DNA from: Nocardia jinanensis
GTDB taxonomy: Bacteria > Actinomycetota > Actinomycetes > Mycobacteriales > Mycobacteriaceae
Direction of reading: 5' to 3'
Length of the DNA stretch: 64,000 bases
Assembly (NCBI RefSeq): GCF_014645735.1
Contig: NZ_BMMH01000007.1
Location: forward strand, 248,001-312,000
Part shown: positions 1-8,007 of the stretch, piece after piece
Position numbering within the stretch: position 1 is the first letter of the stretch
Layout: each line of letters begins with the position of its first letter
Notes under the pieces: model-generated
What the model saw: the letters and a program-made list of their open reading frames with translations, nothing else
Told to the model about the DNA's origin: nothing
The model's database searches: none
Made by a program: the position numbers and the translations under genes

Positions 1-471
1 GACCGCCGCCGCTGGGACCGTTCGGCGATCGGCCGCGGCCGGGCGGCCCTGGCCCGCGCCGAACGGGTTCGGCGCGGCCTGGGGATCTACGGGTTGCAGG
101 CCGCGATCGCCGAATGCCACGCGACCGCGCCGTCGGTGGCCGATACCGATTGGGATCGGATCGTGTTGCTCTACGAGGCACTGGGCCGGCTCGCCCCGTC
201 GCCGATCGTCGAGGTGAACCGGGCGGTGGCGGTCGCGATGGCGCGAGGCCCGGCGGCGGCACTGCCGATCGTCGACGATCTGGAGGCCGCGGGGGAACTG
301 GCGAATTCGCATCTGCTGCCCAGTGTGCGCGGTGAACTGCTGATCCGGTTGGGGCGTACCGCCGAGGCGCGCGCCGAACTGGAACGCGCGATCGTCCGCT
401 GCGGCAATGAACGCGAGCGGTCGGTACTCGAGCGCAAGATCGAACTGCTCGGCCCCGGTACTGCGAGGTGA
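1..471 (+). CDS. ECF42-type RNA polymerase sigma factor, C-terminal part (5' cut by window)
   Basis: Only the last 156 residues are in the window; the reading frame is open from base 1. The visible part matches the long helical C-terminal extension (DUF6596/SnoaL-like region) of ECF42 sigma factors. Family landmarks are YGLQAAIAECHA, DTDWDRIVLLYEAL, SPIVEVNRAVAVAMARGP and HLLPSVRGELLIRLGR. In this family the extension follows the sigma2 and sigma4 domains, which would lie upstream. ECF42 genes are usually linked to a DGPF/YCII-domain gene; none is visible here. A hydrolase remnant follows directly. The family call is firm; the start is unknown. Confidence 0.85.
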   Translation, partial: DRRRWDRSAIGRGRAALARAERVRRGLGIYGLQAAIAECHATAPSVADTDWDRIVLLYEALGRLAPSPIVEVNRAVAVAMARGPAAALPIVDDLEAAGELANSHLLPSVRGELLIRLGRTAEARAELERAIVRCGNERERSVLERKIELLGPGTAR

Positions 472-599
472 CCACGGCGTACGGCGAGCGGTCGTCCACC
501 GCGGATCGTATGACCGGTCCGTATCGGCTGGTGGTCCTGGAGGGCGTCGGTCACTGGATTCCAGAGGAGGCTCGTGTCCACGTCGTGAACGGCGGATGA
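465..599 (+). pseudogene. 3' remnant of an alpha/beta hydrolase
   Basis: A short open stretch, in a different frame from the sigma factor, encodes residues like the C-terminus of small alpha/beta hydrolases: MTGPYRLVVLEGVGHWIPEEA (positions 510-572) carries the GVxHWIPEEAP-type segment that holds the catalytic His. Upstream in the same frame, TTAYGERSSTADR resembles the loop holding the acidic residue. The nucleophile elbow and the rest of the fold are absent. The frame ends 9 residues after the motif at 597-599. I read this as the decayed tail of a hydrolase gene that lost most of its length. A chance resemblance is possible but unlikely given the extended match. Confidence 0.5.
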
Positions 600-689
600 G
601 TAGTTTCCCGGATCCCGCGGCCGGATCCGGCGACGATGATGGGTACCGACCGGTGCGGATGCTCACCGGCGGCGAGTTACGGGGTGGAG

Positions 690-1364
690 ATGAACGAGAA
701 GGCCGTGCGGCCCAGAGGTCTCGGCAAACGTGCCGGGTTGACCACCGAATTGGTGCGGCGGGTACTGCGGGCGCTGGCGTGGTCGAAGTTCGTGCGTGTC
801 ACCGTGATCGGACGTGAACTGGTCCCGCGGACCGGGCCCGTGATCGTAGCGGGCAACCATATCTCCATGCTGGACGCGGTGTTCCTGTGGGGCGCGCTGC
901 GGCGGCGGGCGGTGGCCATCGCCATGGCCGAACTCTGGGCCTGGCCGGTCGTGGGGTGGCTGGTACGGCGACTGGGACAGATCCCGGTGGTGCGCCGCGA
1001 CAGCGCGTCCGGGCAATCCGCGCTGGCCGCGGGCGAGCAGATCCTGCGGCACGGGGGAGTCCTCATCATCTACCCGGAGGGACGGCTGGTCGCGCCGGGC
1101 GAGCGTGAACCGTACAAGCCCGGGGTGGCGAAACTAGCTCTCGCAACCGGTGTCCCGGTGGTGCCGGTGGGTACCACCGGCACCGACGAGGTCATGCCGA
1201 TGCGGCGGCTGCGGGGCGGACGCCGGGCCTTCGATCGGCGCCGCCGGGTGACGGTCCGCTTCGGAAACCCGCTCGACCCGGCGGAATTCGACGATCCGCA
1301 GCAGTTCCTCGATCGGCTGCGGGAGCGGATCGAGGAACTACGCGATGCCCCGGAACCGCGGTGA
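690..1364 (+). CDS. 1-acyl-sn-glycerol-3-phosphate acyltransferase (PlsC family)
   Basis: 224 residues, the usual length for a minimal PlsC/LPLAT protein. It should transfer an acyl chain to lysophosphatidate or a related lysophospholipid at the inner face of the membrane. Visible motifs are the catalytic HxxxxD as NHISMLD (H57, D62), the PEGR glycerophosphate-binding motif at 129-132, and PVVPVG near residue 155. No membrane helix is evident apart from a hydrophobic stretch (about 75-90). I chose the ATG at 690 because the family N-terminus (RGLGKRAGL) follows closely. An ATG at 636 and a GTG at 684 are alternatives, and no start has an ideal ribosome site. The exact acyl acceptor cannot be told. 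Confidence 0.85.
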   Translation: MNEKAVRPRGLGKRAGLTTELVRRVLRALAWSKFVRVTVIGRELVPRTGPVIVAGNHISMLDAVFLWGALRRRAVAIAMAELWAWPVVGWLVRRLGQIPVVRRDSASGQSALAAGEQILRHGGVLIIYPEGRLVAPGEREPYKPGVAKLALATGVPVVPVGTTGTDEVMPMRRLRGGRRAFDRRRRVTVRFGNPLDPAEFDDPQQFLDRLRERIEELRDAPEPR

Positions 1365-1500
1365 CGGTGACCGGCCGGCCATCGCGGGGGCGCGGACCGT
1401 CACCAGGGCACCGGCCCTGTCGGAATCCGGTTCCGCGGCGCGCGGTGACCAGGGCAGTGCTGCTCTCGGTAAGGGGCCGAGTTCGGTCCGGCGGGACGAT

Positions 1501-3669
1501 TCAGGAGCGCGCCCCGGCCGGCCGGTCGCGGACCTTCTCCGCCAACTGGGCCGGCATCGGGTCGTGCCGCAGATACTCGCGGGTGAACTGGGCGACGCCG
1601 TGCGTGAGCGACCGTAGCTCCGTGGCGTAGCGCACGAGTTCGGATTCCGGTACCTGGGCGCGGATCAGCGTGCGGCCCGGATCGGCGGGTTCGGTGCCCA
1701 GTATCCGGGCCCGGCGTACCGAGAGATCGGTCAGCGCCGCGCCCAGATGATCGTCGGGAACCCGGACCTCTACCAGCGCAATGGGTTCGAGCAGTGCCAT
1801 CCGGCTGCTGCCCGCCGCGTCACGCAGCGCCAGTGCTCCGGCGGTCTGGAACGCGGCATCGGAGGAGTCGACCGAATGGGCCTTGCCGTCGAGCAAGGTG
1901 ACGCGTACGTCCACGAGCGGATTGTCACTGGTCACCCCACGTTCGGCCTGCGCCCGCACCCCCTTCTCCACCGAGGCGATGAACTGCCGGGGTACCGCCC
2001 CGCCGATCACCTTGTCCACGAATTCGATTCCCGAACCCTCCGCGAGTGGTTCCACCTCGATCTCGCAGACCGCGTACTGACCGTGCCCGCCGGACTGCTT
2101 CACATGACGTCCGTGCCCACCGGCCTTTTCCGCGAAGGTCTCGCGCAGCGGGACACGGGTCTCCTCCACATCGACTTCGACACCGAACCGGTTGCGCAAC
2201 CGTTCCAGTGCGACATCACGTTGCGCTTCCCCCAGCGACCACAGCACCAGTTGATGGGTCCGTTCGTTGTTCTCCACCCGCAGCGCGGGATCCTCCGCGA
2301 CCAACCGGGCCAGTCCCTGTGGGAGTTTGTCCTCGTCGCTCTTGCCGTGGGCGCGGATAGCGGTGGGCAGTAGTGGTTCCGGCATCGGCCAGGGCTCGAT
2401 GAGCAGCGGTGAACCGGCGGCGGAGAGCGTATCGCCGGTGCGGGCGTGGCCGAGTTTGGTCACATAGGCGATATCGCCGGCCACCGCCTCGCTCATCGGC
2501 CGCTGTTCTTTGCCGAAGGGCGCGGTGACCCCGCCGATACGTTCCTCGTCGTCGTGGTCGGACCCCGGTCCGTGCCCGCGAACGCGGACGGTGTCATCGG
2601 CGTGCAGCGTGCCGGCGAACACCCGGACCAGTGACACGCGGCCCACATAAGGGTCCGACGAGGTGCGGACGACCTCGGCGGCCAGGTCTGCCGCCGGATC
2701 GCAGTGCAGGGCCACCGGCTCGGCACCGTCGGTCAGCCGCCGCGCCGAGACCGCATGCTCGGCGGGTGCCGGGAATCCCGCGGTCACCAGATCCAGCAAT
2801 TCGATCGTGCCCAGCCCCTGTCGTCCTTCGCCGGTGGCGGGTGCCGCGAACAGAACCGGGTGGAAACGGCCGCGCGCCACCGCTCGCTCCAGATCCGCCA
2901 CCAGGGCCGCGAGTTCGATCGGTTCGCCGCCCAGATAGCGATCCATCAGCGTTTCGTCTTCGCTCTCGGCGATGATCCCCTCGATGAGACGCTCCCGCGC
3001 CCGCGCGGCGAGCGCCCGATCCGCGTCCGCCGGTTCTGCCCAGGTCCGCTCGCCGCCGGAGTAGTCGGCGACCCGCTGTTCGAGTAGTTCCATCAGGCCG
3101 GTGGCCGGCCGGTGCCCGTCGGCGCTCGCGGGCCCGTACACCGGTAGATGCAGCGCCAGCACATTCTCGGTCGATCCGCCGCCGAGCAGCGCCTGACAGG
3201 TCTGCCGCATCTCCTCGAAGTCCGCGCGTGCGGTGTCCAGATGGGTGAGCACGATCGCCCGCGGCATTCCCACGCTCGTGCATTCCTCCCAGAGCGCCCG
3301 GGTCGCTCCGCCGACGCCTTCCACGCCGTCGGCCGCCGACACCACGAAGAGTGCCGCGTCCGCCGCGCGTAACCCGGCCCGCAGCTCACCGACGAAATCG
3401 GCGTATCCAGGGGTGTCGACGAGATTGACCTTCACCCCGGCCCAGTGCACCGGGACCACAGACAATTGCACCGACCGGTGCCGGCGCTGTTCGATCTCGT
3501 CGTAGTCCGACAACGAGGTGCCGTCCTCGACCCGGCCGGCCCGGTTCACCGCACCGGCGGCCAGTGCCAGCGCCTCCACCAGGGTGGTCTTACCCGACCC
3601 GCTACTTCCGACGAGCACCACGTTGCGGATGTTCCCCGGCCTCGTCTCCCCGTTCGCTCTGACAACCAT
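1501..3669 (-). CDS. fusA2: Elongation factor G-like protein EF-G2
   Basis: 722-residue translational GTPase with the domain order of EF-G. The P-loop is GSSGSGKTT (21-29) and G3 is DTPGYADF (85-92). The usual G4 NKxD is replaced by THLD (142-145), which fits the EF-G2 branch of mycobacteria and relatives rather than canonical FusA. Domain IV is recognisable (HGRHVKQSGGHGQYAV, where canonical EF-G has a KxxGGxGQ motif). The role of EF-G2 is not settled; mycobacterial EF-G2 reportedly binds GTP but does not replace EF-G1. GAGGACGGTGAG precedes the ATG. The gene stands alone, without rpsL, rpsG or tuf. A FusB-like gene lies 6 kb away. Confidence 0.9.
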   Translation of the reverse strand: MVVRANGETRPGNIRNVVLVGSSGSGKTTLVEALALAAGAVNRAGRVEDGTSLSDYDEIEQRRHRSVQLSVVPVHWAGVKVNLVDTPGYADFVGELRAGLRAADAALFVVSAADGVEGVGGATRALWEECTSVGMPRAIVLTHLDTARADFEEMRQTCQALLGGGSTENVLALHLPVYGPASADGHRPATGLMELLEQRVADYSGGERTWAEPADADRALAARARERLIEGIIAESEDETLMDRYLGGEPIELAALVADLERAVARGRFHPVLFAAPATGEGRQGLGTIELLDLVTAGFPAPAEHAVSARRLTDGAEPVALHCDPAADLAAEVVRTSSDPYVGRVSLVRVFAGTLHADDTVRVRGHGPGSDHDDEERIGGVTAPFGKEQRPMSEAVAGDIAYVTKLGHARTGDTLSAAGSPLLIEPWPMPEPLLPTAIRAHGKSDEDKLPQGLARLVAEDPALRVENNERTHQLVLWSLGEAQRDVALERLRNRFGVEVDVEETRVPLRETFAEKAGGHGRHVKQSGGHGQYAVCEIEVEPLAEGSGIEFVDKVIGGAVPRQFIASVEKGVRAQAERGVTSDNPLVDVRVTLLDGKAHSVDSSDAAFQTAGALALRDAAGSSRMALLEPIALVEVRVPDDHLGAALTDLSVRRARILGTEPADPGRTLIRAQVPESELVRYATELRSLTHGVAQFTREYLRHDPMPAQLAEKVRDRPAGARS

Positions 3670-3858
3670 GGCTCACCGTCCTCGGCAATCGGCACGCGGT
3701 CATCTACGAGCTTCCCACCGGCGCGGCCCGCGGTCCACGGTCTCGTGTCCCCATCCGGTCACCTCCGCTCGAGCAGGAGACTCGGCCGGACGGCACAGGG
3801 ACGCCGATCGCCGGATACGCGACCGGAGAAAGGGCTGTGAACAGGAAATATAGCGATG

Positions 3859-3864
3859 TAACAT
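3859..3864 (+). promoter_or_regulatory. Candidate -10 box for the MmpS-like gene
   Basis: TAACAT lies about 70 nt before the TTG start at 3933, in an AT-richer patch (3847-3885) that stands out from the surrounding sequence. No convincing -35 element was seen. This is inference from motif and position only. Confidence 0.3.
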
Positions 3865-3932
3865 TGATCCCATCGAATGTGATCCACCTCCTAGTGGCGC
3901 GCGGGGCGTGCCCCCGATCAGAGGAGTTCACA

Positions 3933-4448
3933 TTGGCCGATCCTCCCGGCGAGCAGCGGTACCGTCCCGGGCGACCCGGAGAGTACGCGGGCGGGCCGGA
4001 CCCGCTCGCCGGATCGTCGTCCGCGCACTACCGTCCCTCGTCGCGAGGGGCGAGATGGTCGTGGGCGGTCGGTGGGGTCACACTGCTGGTCCTCTGCCTC
4101 GTCGGAGGTTGTCTCGCGGTCGTCGCGGGGGTATCGGACGAGGTCGGCGACAGATCCGGGCCCGCGGTCACCGTGACCTACCGGGTCGAGGGCACCGGTG
4201 ACGATGTCTCGATCACCTACCTCGATAACGACCTCGGGATGGCCGGGGAGACGGCCGCCGCACTGCCGTGGCGCCGGGAGGTGACCATCGACGGGTTCGG
4301 CACGATGGTCTCGCTGACCGCGATCAACGATGCGGACGGCGGCGAGGTCACCTGCCGGATCCTGGTCGGCGACCGGATCGTCTCCGAACAGACCTCGACC
4401 GGTCCGTACGCGTCGGCGGGATGTTCGGGGGACGCCGGAGCGGGGTGA
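3933..4448 (+). CDS. MmpS-family membrane-anchored protein
   Basis: 171 residues if translation starts at the TTG at 3933, chosen because GAGGAG lies at 3921-3926 with a 6-nt gap; the upstream in-frame ATG (3837) has no such site. The protein has a Pro/Gly-rich cytoplasmic N-terminus, one membrane helix (about 44-67) and an extracytoplasmic MmpS domain. Family features are VTYRVEGTGDDVSITYLDN, ALPWRREV, EVTCRILVGDRIVSEQ and TGPYASAGCSG, with two conserved Cys. MmpS proteins assist MmpL (RND) exporters of lipids and siderophores. No mmpL gene is adjacent, so its partner is unknown. Confidence 0.82.
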   Translation: MADPPGEQRYRPGRPGEYAGGPDPLAGSSSAHYRPSSRGARWSWAVGGVTLLVLCLVGGCLAVVAGVSDEVGDRSGPAVTVTYRVEGTGDDVSITYLDNDLGMAGETAAALPWRREVTIDGFGTMVSLTAINDADGGEVTCRILVGDRIVSEQTSTGPYASAGCSGDAGAG

Positions 4449-4603
4449 GCGGCCACTCCGAGGTCGGGCGTCGTCCGTGGAAGCCCGATTCCACGCGACC
4501 GGCATTGCCGAACCGCGCGGGCTGCCCGCGCCGCGTTGGTGCGGCGGCGCTGCTCGCGCGGAGCGCGGCCGGCAGCGGACACCGCCCATGCCCGGATCGC
4601 CGG

Positions 4604-5758
4604 TCAGCAGTTCGATTGGAACGGATAGCACACTGTGGTGGCCGGGGGCGCGGGCGGCGGGGGCGGTACCCCGGCCCCGGGCGGCGGGGGCGGTGCTTGC
4701 GTGATCGAGCTGATCTGGTGCTGGTCGACCGTTTCGCGGGGCTCGGGCTCCCCGCCACCGCCTCGGGCCAGCAGCCACAATCCGCCCCCGATGACGGCGA
4801 TCGCGGCGAACGCCGCCGCGGTCTGCAGGTGAGTGCGGCGCCGATCGGAAGTGGGTGTCGGGTCCATGTCCGCCGCTGGTTCCGATGCCGGTGCCGAAGG
4901 TGGATCGGATGCCGGCGGTGTCGGTCGTGGCGGTGGATCGGATACCGGTCGCGGCGGTGGTTGCGCCGTAGGTTCGTACGCTGCCGGGCCGGGGAGACTA
5001 CTCGGAGCGTCCTTCGGAACCGGCGGCAGGGCGGGTGCATGGGGTGCGGCGGCCGGTGGCAGCGCCGCAACGGATCTCGCCGCCGGATCCGGTGCGGGCA
5101 GCGCGGCCGGGACCGGCAGCGGTTCGACCGCGGGAAGGCTCGAATCGAGCGGGAAACCCTCCTCGGCCAGTTCGGCGATCGTGGTCCGGTCACCGTATTC
5201 GAGCGCTTCGATCACCGCGTAGGCCTGCTCCGCGGTCCAGACCACGGCACTGCGGTGATGGGCGCGGTGGAACCAGGCGCGCAGCGGATTCTGGGTATTG
5301 CACAGCAGGACATCGCAGCCCGGTGGCGGTGCCGATTTCTTCTCGAGCCGCATGGTCGAACCGCGCGGCGGGACCACGACCACGAGACCGGTGACGAACG
5401 CGCTGCCGCCCGCCTGTCCGGCGGCGGCCTTCAGCTTGAACACCCCGTCGCGGACCTGGTCGTAGGGGGTGGTGTCGTTCTCCCGCACACTGACCGGGTC
5501 GCCCTCGGATCCGGGAACCTTCCATCGGCTGTTGGTGGTGCACTGCAGGACACTGCCGGTGACCTCGGGATCGACGCCTTTGACCTCGCCGACCACGGTC
5601 GTGTACGGGGTGATTATCACCAGGTCCACCTCCTGCCCGGAGATGAAGCAGTTGGTGATCGCGACTCCGGGTACCCGGTAGTCCCCCTCCCATTTCCGGA
5701 GCCAGCCGACGACCCGTTTCTCCGCGCCCGATCTGAGCTTATCGGCGATGACGAGCAT
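4604..5758 (-). CDS. NERD-domain protein with Pro-rich linker and one membrane helix
   Basis: 384 residues. The first ~120 match the NERD (nuclease-related) domain. The PD-(D/E)xK-like pattern is visible as QEVD (42-45) and GEVKG (57-61), so D45, E58 and K60 are the likely site. A long linker of Pro/Ala repeats (about 215-310) leads to one hydrophobic helix (TAAAFAAIAVIGGGLWLLA) and a Pro-rich tail ending with two Cys. I chose the ATG at 5758 because GGGAGGGG lies 8 nt before it; the GTG at 5767 is too close to that site. The substrate is unknown, and membrane-tethered DNA or RNA handling is inference. Confidence 0.7.
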   Translation of the reverse strand: MLVIADKLRSGAEKRVVGWLRKWEGDYRVPGVAITNCFISGQEVDLVIITPYTTVVGEVKGVDPEVTGSVLQCTTNSRWKVPGSEGDPVSVRENDTTPYDQVRDGVFKLKAAAGQAGGSAFVTGLVVVVPPRGSTMRLEKKSAPPPGCDVLLCNTQNPLRAWFHRAHHRSAVVWTAEQAYAVIEALEYGDRTTIAELAEEGFPLDSSLPAVEPLPVPAALPAPDPAARSVAALPPAAAPHAPALPPVPKDAPSSLPGPAAYEPTAQPPPRPVSDPPPRPTPPASDPPSAPASEPAADMDPTPTSDRRRTHLQTAAAFAAIAVIGGGLWLLARGGGGEPEPRETVDQHQISSITQAPPPPPGAGVPPPPPAPPATTVCYPFQSNC

Positions 5759-5916
5759 CCCGATCACCCCTCCCTGTCGCCGGTGATGTGGACACGATAT
5801 CGGTAGCCGGCCGCCCCGGCGCGAAACCCTTTGGTACAGACGGTGTTCATCCCCGTTGGCTGCTCGCGGCCACGCCTCCTACCAGCACTATCGGCCTCGG
5901 CTCTTGCGAGAGCGGC

Positions 5917-5930
5917 ATACCGTACGGTAT
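5917..5930. promoter_or_regulatory. Perfect palindrome ATACCGTACGGTAT, TetR-type operator
   Basis: A perfect 14-bp palindrome in the 590-bp gap between the NERD gene and the acyl-CoA dehydrogenase remnant. TACCGTACGGTA cores are typical operators of TetR-family regulators of acyl-CoA metabolism in actinobacteria (family knowledge). No TetR gene is adjacent; the nearest is at 47.4 kb. It is probably the orphan operator of the decayed gene that follows. Apart from this and the remnant, nothing is recognised in 5759-6340. Confidence 0.5.
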
Positions 5931-6035
5931 TCGACTTCATGGAGCGCCGACGGCGGCGGTGCCGATTCGTCGGCCGCGCACCCGCGCCGCGTTCGTACCG
6001 CGCCGCAGCGGAACCGAGGCCGCCCGGAGGACCAG

Positions 6036-6164
6036 ATGCTGTTCGACACAACCCCTGAACAGGAGTTCAGTGAACGGGTCCTCGGTATGCCCCGCGAGGC
6101 GCGGTCCGATCACGAAGTCGCGTTCCGCGACGTTCCGCGTGGTGGTCGGCGCGGCACCTCGTGA
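6036..6164 (+). pseudogene. Acyl-CoA dehydrogenase remnant: N- and C-terminal codons joined
   Basis: A 42-codon ORF with an intact ribosome site (GGAGG, 6026-6030). It starts MLFDTTPEQEF, like the first residues of acyl-CoA dehydrogenases (M-F-D-x-T-x-E-Q-E). It continues at once with SERVLGMPREARSDHEVAF and RDVPRGG, like the very end of the same family (ERxLGxPRE...DVP). About 330 middle residues, including the FAD site and catalytic Glu, are missing. The simplest reading is an in-frame internal deletion that left the start and stop of one gene. The palindrome at 5917-5930 would be its old operator. Enzymatic function is excluded; the micro-ORF could still be translated. Confidence 0.6.
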
Positions 6165-6340
6165 CAGGCCGTCCGGCGTGCGGCTCCGGATCGAAGTCCT
6201 CGGAGATCGGCCCGGAACGGCGCCGGGTCGCCGGTCCATGTATGCCCGGTCGCCCGATGCCTTGTGGCAAGCCTCGTTCACCGGCCGTAGCGGAGGGGGA
6301 ACGAGGGAATACGTGGTCTGCGCGGCTGGGGCGCGCACCT

Positions 6341-6346
6341 TAGGCT
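6341..6346 (+). promoter_or_regulatory. -10 box TAGGCT for a leaderless transcript
   Basis: TAGGCT is separated by 6 nt (cgaact) from the ATG at 6353. A TANNNT box at this distance is the usual signature of leaderless mRNA in actinobacteria, and there is no Shine-Dalgarno before this ATG. Confidence 0.5.
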
Positions 6347-6352
6347 CGAACT

Positions 6353-6814
6353 ATGGGACTCGATGTGTACGCCGTCCGGCCCAGCCAGAGCCGGGTGACC
6401 GATAGTGGGGCCTTCCGCCGATTGCAGGAGATGTCACCGGCGGAACGCGGCGAGTTCGGATGGCTGCACCCGGCCGAACTGGAGCCGTTCCACGAGTTGC
6501 CGCGCGAGTTCGCGACGGGCGGGGTGTTCTGGCCGTCCGACGGTGACCCGACGGGAATCCGGGGGCAGGTCTACGACGAGTGGGTCTCTGATGAATTCGG
6601 ACTCAGCCTGTACGAACTGTTCGACCCGGAGGATGTGCGGGGACTGCTGCGAAGGCTCGACGACTGGCTCGAGCGGGCGGGGAACGGGGAGGTTACGGTG
6701 CCGCTGTTCGGGCACGACAGCGACGACGGGTATGCGCTGTCGAGGGTGCGGTCGCTGGTCGCGTTCCTCCGGGCGACCGCGGCGCAGGAACTCTGGTTGT
6801 TTCCGGATTACTGA
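6353..6814 (+). CDS. Conserved hypothetical protein (153 aa)
   Basis: A 153-residue acidic soluble protein starting MGLDVYAVRPSQSR. It has no signal peptide or membrane helix, but it has several Trp and Phe residues and a central EWVSDEFGLSLYELFDP segment. The MGLDVY start and the general make-up resemble small uncharacterised actinobacterial proteins; I cannot name a domain. The start is fixed by the leaderless -10 box TAGGCT. Its 3' end overlaps the convergent zapE by 7 bp. Function unknown. Confidence 0.7.
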   Translation: MGLDVYAVRPSQSRVTDSGAFRRLQEMSPAERGEFGWLHPAELEPFHELPREFATGGVFWPSDGDPTGIRGQVYDEWVSDEFGLSLYELFDPEDVRGLLRRLDDWLERAGNGEVTVPLFGHDSDDGYALSRVRSLVAFLRATAAQELWLFPDY

Positions 6815-7896
6815 TCGCCCGCGGGGACCGGTGCGGCGGCGCCCGGTAGTAGCGCGAGGCGGCTGGCGGTGCGGTGGATATCGGGTGGCAGGCGGTCACC
6901 GGTGAGGCATTCGGCCAGCGGCGCGGCGGCGACCAGGTGCAGGCGGCGGTCGCGGTCGCACAGGACGTCCACGAGGTTGGCGAAACGTTGCGCGGCCTCG
7001 CGGTCGGTGGTGGACAGCGGGGGTAGACCGGACAGCGTCCAGTGCCGGAACCGGTCGGCCAGGCGCAGATAGTCGATGGTCGAGTACGGGCCGTCGCAGA
7101 GATCGGCGAAATCGAACCAGACGGCGTCACCACGTACCGCCCGGGCGGTTACCGCGCGATCACCGAGGGGGACCGAGCGGCGTTCGGCCGGGGTGGGCGC
7201 CACCAGACCGGCTTCCGCCAGCTGAGCGCCGGTACCGGGCCAGAGGAAGCCGCCGCGTTCGAACTCCGCGGCGGGTGTGCCGGGCCGCCGGGTCTGCCGG
7301 TAGTCGTGGGGACCGGCGACTTCGACGATATCCAGCGTGTTCTCCAGCGTGGTGGCCAGCGGTTCGATCAGATGATGGAACAGCGGGTTGGGCAGCAGGC
7401 CGGCGGGCGGATAGTTGGAGGTGGCGACGAGAGTGATCCGCTGGGCGAAGAGTGAGTCCATGACCTTGGCCATGATCGTGGCATCTCCAGGGTCGTGCAC
7501 ATGGAACTCGTCGAAGCACACCAGCCGGTAGTCGCCGAGCAGTTCCCGGACGGCACGGTCGCATGCTCGTTTCTCGCTGCGGTGGGCGGCGTAGCGGGTG
7601 TAGAATTCCCGGAAGAACTCGTGGAAGTGCAGCCGCCGTTTCCGGGTGGCGGGTACGGCGTCGTAGAAGGTGTCGACCAGCCAGCTCTTACCGCGGCCCA
7701 CCGGGCCCCACACGTACACCCCGCGGGGGGTGTTCCGTACGAAAGATATTCGGCGGCCAGATATTTCGCTGCCCAGCTGTAGCAGGCGGGCGGCGGCATC
7801 CCGCTGGGACGGGTCGAGATCGAACCCCGCCGTCCGGGCGGCCGTCTCGAACACCTCCGGCGCCCAACCGTGTTGTGTCGCGATCACCTTCGCCAC
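6808..7896 (-). CDS. zapE: Cell division protein ZapE / AFG1-family ATPase
   Basis: A 362-residue AAA+ ATPase of the ZapE/AFG1 type. Walker A is GPVGRGKSW (64-72) and Walker B is CFDEFHVHD (127-135). It also has the family segment FHEFFREFY and the sensor ATSNYPP. In enteric bacteria ZapE binds FtsZ at the late division site, and mitochondrial AFG1 acts in protein quality control; which role applies here is unknown. Length is normal for the family. It is transcribed alone, convergent with the 153-aa gene. The ATG at 7896 starts MAKVIATQHG, and a GGAGGTGGCG-like site lies immediately upstream. Confidence 0.88.
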   Translation of the reverse strand: MAKVIATQHGWAPEVFETAARTAGFDLDPSQRDAAARLLQLGSEISGRRISFVRNTPRGVYVWGPVGRGKSWLVDTFYDAVPATRKRRLHFHEFFREFYTRYAAHRSEKRACDRAVRELLGDYRLVCFDEFHVHDPGDATIMAKVMDSLFAQRITLVATSNYPPAGLLPNPLFHHLIEPLATTLENTLDIVEVAGPHDYRQTRRPGTPAAEFERGGFLWPGTGAQLAEAGLVAPTPAERRSVPLGDRAVTARAVRGDAVWFDFADLCDGPYSTIDYLRLADRFRHWTLSGLPPLSTTDREAAQRFANLVDVLCDRDRRLHLVAAAPLAECLTGDRLPPDIHRTASRLALLPGAAAPVPAGDQ

Positions 7897-8007
7897 CTCC
7901 TCGGTCCCGGAGGTCAGCCTGGCAGGGCGAGGCCGCCCGGCCCAGAGATCAGGAGCACATGTGAGGATGATCGCGCGGCGGGGCCCGGCGAGGACTTCCG
8001 CGCGCGG

